Shown: positions 1 to 10,266, counted from the stretch's first letter. The stretch is 64,000 nt of DNA from Marinibactrum halimedae (GCF_021234875.1 NZ_JAJQVM010000001.1:1-64000); one strand, 5' to 3'. Numbers and translations are program-made. Notes: generated by a model not told the origin, from the sequence alone.

Positions 1-48
1 AAATTCTGACAAGAGGTGGGGCCAGTTGTAACGGCGGTATTTGGGCAT
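1..48 (-). CDS. Partial: N-terminus of a probable IS66-type accessory protein (TnpA-like)
   Basis: Sixteen codons are visible, beginning MPKYRRYNWP, preceded by a good AAAGGAGA ribosome binding site about 6 bases upstream of the ATG. Short proteins beginning with a basic stretch followed by a W-P/L-F pattern are typical of the first orf of IS66-family elements, and the terminal repeat-like GTAAACG about 80 bases upstream supports this. The remainder is outside the window, so the assignment rests on a very short stretch. Confidence 0.4.
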   Translation of the reverse strand, partial: MPKYRRYNWPHLLSEF

Positions 49-127
49 GTTGGTCTCCTTTGGGTGGAGACTGTAGGTTATTGGTTTGGAAGGTGGGGTT
101 GTAGGAGGTTGTTGGTTTGGCGTTTAC
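1..127 (-). mobile_element. End of an IS66-like insertion sequence, continuing off the left edge
   Basis: Read on the minus strand from position 127, the sequence starts GTAAACGCC, which fits the GTAA-type terminal repeat known for IS66-family elements. About 80 bases further in lies a Shine-Dalgarno and an ATG (position 48) opening a reading frame that resembles the small first gene of IS66 elements. The rest of the element and its other end lie outside the window, so neither the family nor the 8-bp target duplication expected of IS66 can be confirmed. Confidence 0.45.
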
Positions 128-397
128 ATTAGTGTTAAAAGATCCTAGTATTTTTTGCGTGATTTTGTCTCAGGCGCTTTCGAGAATTTACTTTGTATGG
201 TTTGATATTTTTAACATTGACATCAGTTGCGGGTAATTTAATGATCTGAAAATTTTTAGGTGGGTTAAACTTCACTGTAACTTGTTTGCGATTTTATTTC
301 CATTCAACATTGATCTTGCTTTAATTGTTGATCTAAAAGATGAAAATCACTGTAGGAAGTGTTTGCTCTAGGCTCAGCATAGCTGTCGGCTGATAAT

Positions 398-3376
398 TTA
401 TTGAAACCTATACCCAAGCTTCAAATACCAAAACATTTGTTTGGCGTTGTATGAATAAGGGTCGTAATTATCATTAATGCTAGAGTCAACAAACGGAGGC
501 TCTTCATTGGTAATGTTGTCGATACCAAAAGTGAAATTCAGATTTTTTTTCCACACGTTTTTAATATTGAGTTGGGCGTTGTGAGTTGTCCAGCTTTCGA
601 TTTTTCGAGCTTGATTAAATCGTGGTGGTGTTTCTTTTAATGAATCAAGATAATGCATGTTGTAGGCAAGTGTTATTTTGTTTTTTCTCCATTCGAAACC
701 TGCGCTGGCTTTCCATTTTGGAATGGTGCCATAGCCTTCTGCTGCGCTGTCCACATAAAAGCCGACGAGATTTCTTGGTGTTTCCCCGTCGGCAATCTTT
801 TCCGTAAATTCATGCAAATTTACAGCGTTAAATGTGTAATTAAATACGCCTCGATGCTTGCTTGTATGTTGATAATTTAAGGATAAGTCTATTCCTTGGA
901 CATCTAATTGACCAATATTAATGTGTGGTGCGAATATTTTGGTAATGTCTCCCTCGGCATTGCGCTGTACAAGGTCTCTGTAACGTCCTGTTTCTGCATT
1001 TTCATTCACGATAAATTGAGGGTTGGTATTGATGACATCTTTTTGGGAAATGGAAAAATAATCGGCGCTGATTTTGAGATCATTGTTATCATTAACTGTC
1101 GATTGCCAAACAATGCCGGCGCTGCGATTGATTGATTTTTCTGGTTGTAAATCCTCATCTCCTTGAAAGATGGTTAGGAATTGGCTGACAGTTGGATCGG
1201 ATTGCTGTGTGCAGCCTGGGAGAACTTCAACATTATCGGGGTTTGCACAAGGATCGTTTAGTGCGGCTTGGGTTTGAAGTCCTTCCCTTTGTAATTCGTC
1301 TAAACTCGGCGCTCTAAAGCCTTTTGAAAAGTTAGCACGTAATACCCAATTGGGAGTAGGGCTATATCCGATAGAGAGATGAGGTGAGGTATTGTTGCCA
1401 AAGTCACTGTACTGTGATGCGCGAAGAGCAATGTTTAAGTCGAGCGATTCGGCGTAAGGCTCATGCTTGAGTATGGGAATATGAATTTCAGCGAAGACTT
1501 CTTGAATTTGTCGGCTGCCGTTGGTATCGGAAACGTCATTTTGTCCGATTAAAAAATCATCGTCCGGGGCAGAAGACCTGGATCGAATGCGCTCCATACG
1601 CCAGTCAATACCTGCGGCGGCGAGTACAGGACCTGCTGACCACCACTCTCCGACTTCCCAGTCTATGGCCGTGTGTAAGCCGTGAATACGAGTGAAGCCT
1701 TTCAGTTCGTTTTCCGTCAATATGTAGTCGAGTTGTTCTTGCGTAATAGAGCCGGGGGAGCCAAATAAATTTAGGGGAGTACAGCCGTCAATTTCCCTAC
1801 CTTGGCAATCACGACTTGGTCCTAAAGCCCTTCTGACTCGATTGCCACTGGCAATGCCAAAAGAATGGCGATTAGCCTCACTCTTGCTCCAGTAGGCCGC
1901 TGAACTCCAATTTATCCCGTGATGGCTTCCGTCCGCACTGATATTGAAGCGTGTACTTTCAGAGGTAAATTCTTGTACACGGTTTCCTGCCTCCAATACT
2001 CTTCGGCGTATGTCTGTTATGTCTTCTTCAAATGGATTGAAGCGGTTTTCACTGGAAACGGTAATGGGAGATATTTGATTGCGTCCAGTAGAGAGGGGCA
2101 GTGGAGCTAAATTGATTGTCGACTCGGTCTGTGAATAAGCGGCATTCGCTTGAAAGGTAAAGGTTGATGAGGGTGTGTATTGACCACTCAAATACAGGTT
2201 TGTTTGCTCTATCGGGGAGGTTGAAGAGGTGTATTGAAGGTAGTTGAACAAGTCCTCTTCAGTAACGTCTCGATATCGGGCGCTTTCGCTACGCTCATCT
2301 AGTGTTGAAATGCCACCCCTATCGGTATTGACATCAAGTGTTACGGTTTGACCGTTATTGAGGCTGATGCGGGCAGTTGGTGTTGTGGATGAACGAGTGT
2401 CAGATCCCCCTTGGTTTCTGGCATCGGCAGACGCTGAAAAGTCTCGATCTCTGCTGTTAATTCCCGACTGATCGAGGAAGTTTGCGTTTCCGTAAAAGCT
2501 CCAATCTCCTGTTTTGTGGCCACCACTGATAATGGTGTTACGAGTACGTAAGTCTTCGTAATAAGTCTGTCCGTAGTATTGCTCAACGGTAAATCCCTCT
2601 TGCTGATTACGTAGCACGATATTAACAACACCGGCTATGGCGTCTGATCCATAGTAGGCAGAGGCACCATCTTTAAGTATTTCAATACGTTCAATGGCAG
2701 AAGGAGGGATACTGTTTAAATCAACGGAGTCACCGGATAAGCCATTAAAGGCTACCCTTTGTCCGTTAATGAGTACAAGGGTGTTATTGGCAGGCAGCCC
2801 TCGAAGAGTAACGGTCGAAGTACCATTTCCCCCATTGCTGACAGACGTACTGGTTGAATTACCCGTGACGGCGGGGGTGAATTTAAAAAAATCAATTAGA
2901 GATTGAGCGCCCGATAATTCCAGCGTAGGTGAGTTAATGACATCAATGGATGCGGTGTAACCTGCATTGCTGTCTCCAATTCTGGAGCCGACTAGAATCG
3001 AATCAACCACAGTCAACTCTTCAAATTCTCCCTCTGAAGCGCTAATGGCAGTGGTAGTGGAGGGTATCTTTACAGCCTTTAAGGCAATGACGTTTGGGCT
3101 CAGTATGATGGGCTTGAGTTGTTGCCCTTCTATGAGCTTTTCAATGGCTTCCTGTGGTGCATAAATACCCTTAATGCCTGCGGTTTTGACATCCTTCAAT
3201 AATGAGGAGGGGTAAATAATGCTGATACCAAAAGACTTTCCAATGCTGATGAGCGCTGACGATAGGTTTTGAGGGGGCAGGCATAATTCTCGGCGTGCTT
3301 CTGTGTCAGCCGATAGCGATGTTGAAATGCAGGCCGTTATCAACCCGGCGATTATGCTGTGCTTGATGGATCTCAC
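398..3376 (-). CDS. TonB-dependent receptor with N-terminal STN signalling domain (FecA-type transducer)
   Basis: A 992-residue outer-membrane receptor. A signal peptide (about residues 1-23) is followed by an STN domain (about 30-100, with LSSALISIGKSFGISIIYP), the periplasmic part through which FecA-type receptors contact an anti-sigma factor. Then come a plug (about 140-260, with LRGLPANNTLVLINGQRV and ERIEILKDGASAYYGSDAIA) and a 22-strand-type barrel ending in YRFQ. It is the third gene of a sigma factor / FecR / receptor set on the same strand, 180 bases after the FecR gene, so it probably both imports a substrate and signals its presence. The plug type is common in large receptors of marine gammaproteobacteria; the substrate (siderophore, haem, glycan or peptide) cannot be told from the sequence. 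Confidence 0.92.
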   Translation of the reverse strand: MRSIKHSIIAGLITACISTSLSADTEARRELCLPPQNLSSALISIGKSFGISIIYPSSLLKDVKTAGIKGIYAPQEAIEKLIEGQQLKPIILSPNVIALKAVKIPSTTTAISASEGEFEELTVVDSILVGSRIGDSNAGYTASIDVINSPTLELSGAQSLIDFFKFTPAVTGNSTSTSVSNGGNGTSTVTLRGLPANNTLVLINGQRVAFNGLSGDSVDLNSIPPSAIERIEILKDGASAYYGSDAIAGVVNIVLRNQQEGFTVEQYYGQTYYEDLRTRNTIISGGHKTGDWSFYGNANFLDQSGINSRDRDFSASADARNQGGSDTRSSTTPTARISLNNGQTVTLDVNTDRGGISTLDERSESARYRDVTEEDLFNYLQYTSSTSPIEQTNLYLSGQYTPSSTFTFQANAAYSQTESTINLAPLPLSTGRNQISPITVSSENRFNPFEEDITDIRRRVLEAGNRVQEFTSESTRFNISADGSHHGINWSSAAYWSKSEANRHSFGIASGNRVRRALGPSRDCQGREIDGCTPLNLFGSPGSITQEQLDYILTENELKGFTRIHGLHTAIDWEVGEWWSAGPVLAAAGIDWRMERIRSRSSAPDDDFLIGQNDVSDTNGSRQIQEVFAEIHIPILKHEPYAESLDLNIALRASQYSDFGNNTSPHLSIGYSPTPNWVLRANFSKGFRAPSLDELQREGLQTQAALNDPCANPDNVEVLPGCTQQSDPTVSQFLTIFQGDEDLQPEKSINRSAGIVWQSTVNDNNDLKISADYFSISQKDVINTNPQFIVNENAETGRYRDLVQRNAEGDITKIFAPHINIGQLDVQGIDLSLNYQHTSKHRGVFNYTFNAVNLHEFTEKIADGETPRNLVGFYVDSAAEGYGTIPKWKASAGFEWRKNKITLAYNMHYLDSLKETPPRFNQARKIESWTTHNAQLNIKNVWKKNLNFTFGIDNITNEEPPFVDSSINDNYDPYSYNAKQMFWYLKLGYRFQ

Positions 3377-3556
3377 AAAACTTATTTCAGTTGGTCTAGT
3401 GGCTCGATTGCTTAGTCGCGTGATGAGTGATTCGTATTATTAAAAATGACTTACGTAGTAGCAATGGTCATTTTTTAAAGACGAAAACCACGACTTTTTT
3501 GAGCAATTTTTGCGCCTAACGACGTTATCTGATGTAAAAGTAGACCCACATATAGC

Positions 3557-4666
3557 TTATTTGACTTCTTTGTACAAGTACCGTCCAGATGAAGAGCTTT
3601 TGACTCTTAAGTCAAAAGTAGTCATGAGTGCTTGAAGCGTTTTTTCTGGAGAAGATAAGCTAAATGTGCCAGAGACATGCACGTGCTTTAGGGAGGGGTG
3701 GGAATAGTCGATACTTTGATCCATATAACGATTAAGCTCGCTGAGTGCATCACTCAAAGGTTCGTTATCAAAAACAATGAGATCACTCATCCAAGCGATA
3801 GAGGTATCTGTGTGCGATGGCGTAACGCGGGTAAGCCCTCTTGAATTAATGGAAACTTCTTGATCCATTTTGACCAATGTTTTGTCTGGGTAAGGCGTAG
3901 TGGCGTCTTGGCGTTCTTTTACTTCAACGGTGCCCTCTGTCACAGTGACTTTAGAAGATGCATTTGTCACATGAATATTGAAGGCGGTTCCTACAGCTCT
4001 GACGCTGCCTCGGCCGATATCCACAACGAAGGGGCGGGAAGGGTTTGAAGCAACATCAAAAAATGCTTCCCCAGAGTGCAAGTGAATTTTTCTCTCGTCG
4101 CTGGTGTAGGCTATCTCAATATGAGACTTTGTGTTCAAAAGTACGCTAGACCCATCGGGCAACTGAAGTTCACGCTTTTCTCCGGCCTGGGTGGTGTACT
4201 GATTGAATTCTACTGATGGTGATGAGAATTGAAGCAGTGAGGGAAAAAGTGCATTAACGGTTAAAAGTATGGCGGCAACCGCAAAGATCGGTGGAGAAAG
4301 TAGATTTAAAAGGCGGTTTACAGAGTGTTTATTAGGATGTACTTCTTCGTTTGAGGGGTTTCTGTCGTCTCGTGAAAATTCAGTTGAAAGGGGTGTGGCG
4401 GTAGCGTTGGATGTAATGGCAGAGATATCAGCTTTTGCGTTTGCACTAAAATGTTCCATGGCAACGAGAGTTGCTTCCATTTCATCAAATGCTTTGATGT
4501 TGGATTCGCTTTGGTTTAACCAATTTGAGAAAGCAATTCTATCTGAGGTGCTCACGCGGTCAGAACTGAGTCTGGCAACCCAAAAGGCAGCTTCTTCATT
4601 CGCTTTATTGTTTGTTGATGTAAAAGGTTTCACGTTGCTTGCTGCCCTTACTGCACCAGTATTCAT
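3557..4666 (-). CDS. FecR-type anti-sigma factor / signal relay
   Basis: 369 residues. The cytoplasmic N-terminus has the DUF4880-type pattern (AAFWVARLSSDRVS...FSNWLNQS), which in FecR proteins binds the cognate sigma factor. A single membrane segment lies at about 130-150, followed by the periplasmic FecR domain (about 170-265: GEKRELQLPDGSSVLLN, then VRAVGTAFNIHV) and a C-terminal STN-like domain (FDNEPLSDALSELNRYM) that would meet the STN domain of the receptor. It lies between the sigma factor and receptor genes, all on one strand. The 500-base gap to the sigma gene suggests it may also have its own promoter. Confidence 0.9.
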   Translation of the reverse strand: MNTGAVRAASNVKPFTSTNNKANEEAAFWVARLSSDRVSTSDRIAFSNWLNQSESNIKAFDEMEATLVAMEHFSANAKADISAITSNATATPLSTEFSRDDRNPSNEEVHPNKHSVNRLLNLLSPPIFAVAAILLTVNALFPSLLQFSSPSVEFNQYTTQAGEKRELQLPDGSSVLLNTKSHIEIAYTSDERKIHLHSGEAFFDVASNPSRPFVVDIGRGSVRAVGTAFNIHVTNASSKVTVTEGTVEVKERQDATTPYPDKTLVKMDQEVSINSRGLTRVTPSHTDTSIAWMSDLIVFDNEPLSDALSELNRYMDQSIDYSHPSLKHVHVSGTFSLSSPEKTLQALMTTFDLRVKSSSSGRYLYKEVK

Positions 4667-5165
4667 GTTTTCTCTAAAAAAGAAGTATTTTGCGTCTGTA
4701 ACAAGTATTGCACAGGATTTTTACATCGCATGTGTTTTAACAGTTCATTACTGAATGACTTGCAGACAATGCCTATTAGGTTAGTTGTAAAACCAGAGAT
4801 TAAGTTCTCTGGCCTTTTAGGCACCTTCAATCTTACAGACGAACGACACGAGGACCCCATCAGTCAAAATGCAAAGTTTTTGTGAGGTACTGCATCAATC
4901 GCTCTATATTTGTGCGTTTAAGCACGTCATGTTTACTGGCGTTTACACTCGCATAGTGCGTTTTATGCGGCATTTGCCGCAATAAACACGTATTTCTTAA
5001 TTCTTTGTATTGTTTTTGTGTTTTTATTATTACTGCAGTGTCTGTTTACTGCTTAGCCTTCCATGATGCTGTTTTACGTTTTACTTTTATTCCTCTTGAG
5101 AATAGAGGATAAATTTTCGATTCGAAAATAATGCTACGGGCGAAAGCTTTGGAATGCAGGTTGGG
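4667..5165. other. Intergenic region between sigma factor and FecR genes, with a perfect palindrome
   Basis: About 500 bases without a convincing gene; an apparent 65-codon frame on the minus strand has no recognisable features. It contains a 17-base palindrome (ATTTTCGA-T-TCGAAAAT, 5113-5129), 36 bases past the sigma factor stop, and a GC-rich hairpin TGCGGC-ATTT-GCCGCA near 4965-4981. Either could terminate the sigma transcript or act as an operator for the FecR-receptor unit. No run of T follows them, so neither is a textbook terminator. Confidence 0.4.
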
Positions 5166-5756
5166 TTAACTCATTTCGGCATTCGCTGCACGGCAATGTT
5201 TTAATGCTTGCAGAATGTATTTTTCTACACTCGAAACGGACACGCCCATGTCTTTGGCGATGTCACTGTAAGACAGACCCTTTACGCGATGCAGCATGAA
5301 TGCTTGCTTACACTTAGTTGGCAATTGATTCAATGCGTTTTCGATGCTTTGCAATTGTTGTTTTGCTGCCAACAATCGTTCAGGAGATAGATTATCCGCC
5401 TGGCTAGACTCTTCTGGTGGCAAATGATCGCAATTTTCACCTTGTAGGTAATTTTGATGGAGCTTTTCACGCCGCATTTGGTCAATAGCAAGGTTGGCGG
5501 CGGTTTGATAAAGGTACGCTTTCGGGTTTTCGAGGTCGCCAGAGTTGGCGAGGCGCTGAATACGGATAAATGCGTTATGAGCGATATCCTCAGCATCTTC
5601 TGGGTTTTTGACTTTCCGGCTTAGAAAGCGAATCAAGCCTTGCAAATGGTTAGAAAACATATTTTCTAAAAAGTGGTTCTCTTGCTCGGATGCCTGCATC
5701 GCCAAGGCTGAATTTCCTTCGGTAAATTGAAACGTTGATCTGTAGCTGATAGCCAT
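5166..5756 (-). CDS. ECF RNA polymerase sigma factor, FecI type
   Basis: 196 residues, the normal length for ECF factors. Region 2 spans about residues 30-95 (FLENMFSNHLQGLIRFLSRK, then NPEDAEDIAHNAFIRI and YLYQTAANLAIDQMRR). Region 4 spans about 135-190 (LPTKCKQAFMLHRVKGLSYSDIA and a helix-turn-helix VSVSSVEKYI). The start at 5756 is supported by a GGAAGGT ribosome binding site. It is the first gene of the sigma/FecR/receptor set. By analogy with FecI it should be held or activated by the adjacent FecR and drive transcription of the receptor gene. Confidence 0.92.
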   Translation of the reverse strand: MAISYRSTFQFTEGNSALAMQASEQENHFLENMFSNHLQGLIRFLSRKVKNPEDAEDIAHNAFIRIQRLANSGDLENPKAYLYQTAANLAIDQMRREKLHQNYLQGENCDHLPPEESSQADNLSPERLLAAKQQLQSIENALNQLPTKCKQAFMLHRVKGLSYSDIAKDMGVSVSSVEKYILQALKHCRAANAEMS

Positions 5757-6607
5757 TAAATACCTTCCGCTTCTGAGGTTGTCGTGAGCTAAATAGAGTG
5801 TATCTATTAGTCACGGTTGCTCGTTAATTAGGCATGCATGGGTGAACAAGTAACATTAACGTTTGGTAAAACGCTTGTTCATCTCTTGATTGTTGATGAC
5901 ACCTAACCCTAAGTTCCCGCCTGTTTGGCACGCCTTGCCTTTTAAAATTGGCAAAGCTAAAGCGGTACTAGAAGCAACATGTGGGCCATGGCGCCATTTT
6001 AATTTGTCTGGCGAATGGTAAATATCAGTTACTTCTTGTTGGTTATTGTCGATCAGTCGCGAAAGTAATGGGTTTTTACTAGAAACTGCTCTAAAAAATA
6101 ATAACTATGAACTTTTGATTCAACGTATCTGAGATGCTCGACTTTTTGGTCAGCATTTTTATAAGTGTCTTTGTGTGTGGCTCCAATCCACCCAAATGCA
6201 CGCATTTGGTAACACTGCACCTTATGTGTGCATTGTTACGCCTCAGTTGTTACATAAATGTGACACATTCTGCGGCGTCAAAAAAGGGTCAGACGACCAT
6301 ATTTTGATAAATTTTGATTCTTTTTCGGTATTTTCTTTTTATCCGATGTATTTGAACAGCGGTTTGAGTGAAGTGAATATGATGAGTAGGTTCTGCTAGC
6401 TGACGAAAGGGGCCGACAACTTTTTGTAAGGTAATCAAAGGTAAGTACGTTTACTTCCTATATGGCTTTCAAAACACACGACTCTAAAAACACACGTATT
6501 TAAAAATACATCGTCTTAAAATGCATTCAAACGGTTGTACGCGAGATGGGTGATACAGAGGAAAGAGTATCAGCCAATTCTGAATATTACATAGATGAGA
6601 TTGGGTA
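5757..6607. other. Divergent intergenic region with several inverted repeats
   Basis: An 850-base non-coding stretch between the divergent sigma factor and peptide transporter genes. It holds an inverted repeat TGAACAAG/CTTGTTCA (5843-5850 and 5874-5881) near the sigma start. Near the middle is a palindrome CCAAATGC-AC-GCATTTGG (6192-6209), directly followed by a nested hairpin built on GTAACA/TGTTAC and TGCAC/GTGCA (about 6209-6240). These could be operator or transcript structures. A 74-codon frame at 6175-6399 overlaps these repeats and shows no protein features, so it is not called. Confidence 0.4.
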
Positions 6608-8290
6608 ATGGGTAATGGCTTTAGGTCTGTAACACGCGCTTTTCACGTCTTATTGACCGTTTTCTTATTGATACTAGGAGGGCTCATCTCTGGTTGCGGT
6701 TCTTCTGAAACCCGAGTAGAGAGTGGTAATAGAACAGGGGTCTTTCACGTTGGAAACGCCACTGAACCTCAAAGTTTAGATCCTCATGTGAGTACTGGCG
6801 TACCTGAGCATCACATTCAATTGGCTATTTTTGAAGGGTTGGTTTCCAAGCACCCAACCACACTCGAGCCGGTTCCCGGTGTTGCTGAGCGATGGGAGGT
6901 GGGTGAAGACAGGCTGACCTATCGATTTTATATTCGGGAGAATGCTCGATGGTCTAATGGAGACTTGATGACTGCAGAAGATTATCGGTGGTCTTGGGAG
7001 CGGGCCTTAACACCCGCGATGGGAAATCAATATGCGTATATGTTGTACCCCATCAAAAACGCGGAAGCTTTTGCCACAGGAAAAATAGGTGATTTTTCAC
7101 AGGTAGGGGTAAAGGTCATATCTCCTCAAATCCTTGAAGTTACCCTCAATAATCCAACCCCCTATTTCCTTCAACTCCTTGATCATCACAGTGCCTATGC
7201 TGTTCATCGTCCCTCTATCGAAAAACACGGTTCCCCCACCGCTCGATACTCCGATTGGACGAGGCCCGGTAATTTGGTGGGTAATGGCCCGTTTAAGCTC
7301 ACGGAATGGAAGCTTTATCGGCATATTCGGGTAGAAAAGAATGAACATTATTGGGATGCGGAAAACGTTGCACTGAATGCGATTATGTTCTATCCCACAG
7401 AAAACCTGACCACCGAAGAGCGAATGTTTCGAGTGGGCCAGCTCCATATGACGAAATATATTCCTCTCGATAAAGCGCCGGTCTATCGTGAGAATGATCC
7501 AGATTCTTTCGTAAACGAGCGGTATCTCGGTACGTATTACTATCAGTTTAATTTGAGCCGTGAGCCTTTTAAAAACGTCAAGGTTCGTCAAGCGCTTGCG
7601 TTTGCGATTGATCGTGATGCGCTGATTAAAACCGTTTTGAATAGCTCAGTCACAGCCGCTTATTCTCTGACCCCGCCGGGAACATTGGGGTATCAGCCTC
7701 CCAAATTGGTTGGATTTGACCCCAATAAAGCCAGAAAGCTCTTAGCGGAAGCAGGTTTTCCCAATGGGGAGGGGTTTCCTGTCATTGAATTGCTTTATAA
7801 CACCAGTGAGCAGCATCGTAAGGTGGCGGTTGCAGTGCAGCAAATGTGGAAAGATCACTTAAATATTAATGTGAACATCGTCAATCAAGAGTGGAAGGTG
7901 TATCTCAGCTCACGGGATCAGCTCCAATACGATATTGCCCGTGCAGCATGGATAGGCGATTTTGTGGATCCTATGAATTTCTTAGATTTAGGCCTTTCTG
8001 ATAATGGCAACAACCGTTCTGCTTATAGCGACCCCCATTACGATTACCTCATCAAAGAATACATCCCGAGCGCTACTACCCCCAAAGAGCGACTGGAGCG
8101 ATTTTTCGAGGCAGAAACTTACTTGATGGAAGCGATGCCGTTTGTGCCGATTTACACCTATCACACCATGTTTTTAAGAGATAAAGGGGTGAAAGGGTTG
8201 CCGGCGAATTTGATGGATTACTACAGCTATAAACATGTCACCCTTGGCAATGATGAGGTGGCAGATAACGCAGTGACGGAAGAGGATTAA
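6608..8290 (+). CDS. oppA: Peptide ABC transporter, substrate-binding lipoprotein (OppA-like)
   Basis: 560 residues. A lipoprotein signal ends in LISGC, with the acylated cysteine at residue 30, so the protein is probably anchored in the periplasm. The body matches the SBP_bac_5 family of oligopeptide binding proteins: TEPQSLDPHVSTG near the mature start, VPGVAERWEV, YRFYIRENARWSNGD, VRQALAFAIDRDALI and a C-terminal IYTYHTMFL. It is the first gene of a four-gene importer operon; the OppB gene begins 4 bases after its stop. The family binds short peptides, including cell-wall peptides in some members; the exact ligand is not evident. Confidence 0.92.
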   Translation: MGNGFRSVTRAFHVLLTVFLLILGGLISGCGSSETRVESGNRTGVFHVGNATEPQSLDPHVSTGVPEHHIQLAIFEGLVSKHPTTLEPVPGVAERWEVGEDRLTYRFYIRENARWSNGDLMTAEDYRWSWERALTPAMGNQYAYMLYPIKNAEAFATGKIGDFSQVGVKVISPQILEVTLNNPTPYFLQLLDHHSAYAVHRPSIEKHGSPTARYSDWTRPGNLVGNGPFKLTEWKLYRHIRVEKNEHYWDAENVALNAIMFYPTENLTTEERMFRVGQLHMTKYIPLDKAPVYRENDPDSFVNERYLGTYYYQFNLSREPFKNVKVRQALAFAIDRDALIKTVLNSSVTAAYSLTPPGTLGYQPPKLVGFDPNKARKLLAEAGFPNGEGFPVIELLYNTSEQHRKVAVAVQQMWKDHLNINVNIVNQEWKVYLSSRDQLQYDIARAAWIGDFVDPMNFLDLGLSDNGNNRSAYSDPHYDYLIKEYIPSATTPKERLERFFEAETYLMEAMPFVPIYTYHTMFLRDKGVKGLPANLMDYYSYKHVTLGNDEVADNAVTEED

Positions 8291-8294
8291 CGAG

Positions 8295-9230
8295 ATGCTT
8301 AACTTTATTCTCAGCCGTTCGATGCAATCCATACCGGTCATCTTTGTGGTGATTACGATTACCTTCTTTTTAGTGCGGTTTGCGCCTGGGGGGCCTTTTG
8401 ACGACGAGAAATCCGTTGAGCCAGAGGTCAAGGCGGCTTTGGAGGCTCAGTATCGTCTCGATCAACCGTTGTTTTCACAGTACGCAGCGTATTTGGGGGA
8501 TTTAGCTCAAGGCGATTTAGGGCCTTCGTTTAAATATCCAGGCCGATCTGTGAATGAGTTGATTGCTACGGGATTCCCAGTCACTGCGGAATTGGGTTTG
8601 TACGCCATTTTAATTGCATTGTGCATTGGTGGCATATCTGGCGTGGTTGCTGCCCTGAAACCCAATACAGCACAAGACTATGTGCCAATGTCGCTGGCCA
8701 TGTTAGGGATTTGTATGCCGACCTTTTTACTGGGGCCGTTATTGATTTTGGTGTTTGGCATTTGGCTGGAGTGGTTACCCGTATCGGGTTGGGGTGATCT
8801 ACCTGGCGATAAAATTCTTCCCAGTTTTACTTTAGGCGCGGCCTACGCTGCCTATGTTGCCAGGTTGAGTCGTGGTGGCATGTTAGAGGTGATGTCTCAA
8901 GATTACATTCGCACAGCAAGAGCGAAAGGTCTTCCTGAGCGAGTGGTGGTACTCAAGCATGGCTTGCGTGGTGGGATGATTCCGGTGGTTGCCTATTTAG
9001 GACCGGCGTTTGCCGGAATTTTATCAGGGTCATTTGTGATCGAGACCATTTTCCAAATTCATGGTTTAGGCCGTTTTTATGTGCAGGCAGCGTTTAATCG
9101 AGATTATACGATGATTCTTGGGTGTACCGTGTTTTTGGCGACATTAATAGTCGTATTCAATTTGCTTTCCGATTTGCTGGCCGCGTGGATGAACCCAAGG
9201 CTTAGATCACAACTGGGAGGCAATCAATGA
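8295..9230 (+). CDS. oppB: Peptide ABC transporter permease (OppB-like)
   Basis: 311 residues with six predicted membrane segments and the typical OppB/DppB N-terminus (ILSRSMQSIPVIFVVITITFFLVRFAPGGPF). The permease EAA loop that contacts the ATPase is visible (YIRTARAKGLPERVVVLKHGLR, about residues 210-232). The gene follows the binding-protein gene by 4 bases and overlaps the OppC gene by 4 bases (ATGA), so translation is probably coupled. It forms half of the inner-membrane channel. Confidence 0.94.
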   Translation: MLNFILSRSMQSIPVIFVVITITFFLVRFAPGGPFDDEKSVEPEVKAALEAQYRLDQPLFSQYAAYLGDLAQGDLGPSFKYPGRSVNELIATGFPVTAELGLYAILIALCIGGISGVVAALKPNTAQDYVPMSLAMLGICMPTFLLGPLLILVFGIWLEWLPVSGWGDLPGDKILPSFTLGAAYAAYVARLSRGGMLEVMSQDYIRTARAKGLPERVVVLKHGLRGGMIPVVAYLGPAFAGILSGSFVIETIFQIHGLGRFYVQAAFNRDYTMILGCTVFLATLIVVFNLLSDLLAAWMNPRLRSQLGGNQ

Positions 9231-10162
9231 GTGAGATGTTGAATTCGACCTCTGAAGCGCAGGGCTCAACCTCTTCTCAATCAGGCAGGGTTGACTCCAT
9301 TAATGAGTATGAAAAAGGGACTTCACTGTGGTCCGATGCGTGGTTAAGGCTTAAAAAGAACCCTCTTGCGTTAACAGGACTTGGCTTTTTAGTCTTCATC
9401 GCATTGGCGTGTTTATGTACACCGTGGATCGCTCCCTATGGCTATGAAGAGCAAAATTTGTTACTTGGCGCGAGCCCACCTTCGCCTCAGCACTGGCTGG
9501 GCACGGATACCTTTGGTCGAGATCTTCTGACTCGAATTCTCTATGGTGGGCGGGTTTCATTGATGGTTGGTTTGATTGCGACTTCCGTGGCCTTGTTGAT
9601 TGGTGTCACTTGGGGTGCCATAGCAGGGTTTGTTGGAGGTAAGGTGGATGCTGTGATGATGAGGCTGGTGGATATCATCTATGCATTGCCATTTATGATT
9701 TTCATTGTGTTGTTGATGGTGGTATTTGGGCGAAACCTTTGGTTGTTGTTCTTTGCAATTGGTGCGGTGGAGTGGTTGACGATGGCGCGTATTGTGCGTG
9801 GTCAAGTGCAATCGTTGAAAGAGCAAGAGTTTGTTGAGGCGGCCATCTCTATTGGTCTCTCTAAATGGGCCATTATTCGTCGTCACTTAATTCCAAACGC
9901 TCTCGGCCCGGTAATTGTGTATACCACATTGACGATTCCCAGTGTCATGTTGTTGGAGGCTTTTTTAAGCTTTTTGGGCTTAGGGATTCAACCGCCCCAG
10001 TCCTCTTGGGGGTTGTTAATTTCTTATGGCGTGGAGTCAATGGAAGAGTACCCATGGCTGCTCATCTATCCGGGGCTGACGTTGACCTTAACGTTATTTG
10101 CATTGAACTTTCTTGGTGATGGTTTGCGTGACGCATTGGACGTTCGGGCATCCAAAGATTGA
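9227..10162 (+). CDS. oppC: Peptide ABC transporter permease (OppC-like)
   Basis: 311 residues. It has the OppC_N segment (SLWSDAWLRLKKNPLALTGL) before the first membrane helix, a periplasmic loop with PQHWLGTDTFGRDLLTRILY, and the cytoplasmic EAA loop (EFVEAAISIGLSKWAIIRRH, about 203-222). It overlaps oppB by 4 bases and precedes the ATPase gene. It pairs with OppB to form the channel. Confidence 0.94.
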   Translation: MSEMLNSTSEAQGSTSSQSGRVDSINEYEKGTSLWSDAWLRLKKNPLALTGLGFLVFIALACLCTPWIAPYGYEEQNLLLGASPPSPQHWLGTDTFGRDLLTRILYGGRVSLMVGLIATSVALLIGVTWGAIAGFVGGKVDAVMMRLVDIIYALPFMIFIVLLMVVFGRNLWLLFFAIGAVEWLTMARIVRGQVQSLKEQEFVEAAISIGLSKWAIIRRHLIPNALGPVIVYTTLTIPSVMLLEAFLSFLGLGIQPPQSSWGLLISYGVESMEEYPWLLIYPGLTLTLTLFALNFLGDGLRDALDVRASKD

Positions 10163-10266
10163 TTCTGAACCACTCATAGAGTTGTTATGTAGAGCGCTTG
10201 TGCCTATTCATTAAACGCAACTTATTACATGCAACGATTTGGACGATCATTTTAGGGCTGGGTTTC

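Noticed and set aside
6175-6399. 74-codon frame upstream of the peptide transporter
   Set aside because: It has no ribosome binding site or protein-like pattern and overlaps palindromic regulatory-looking sequence.
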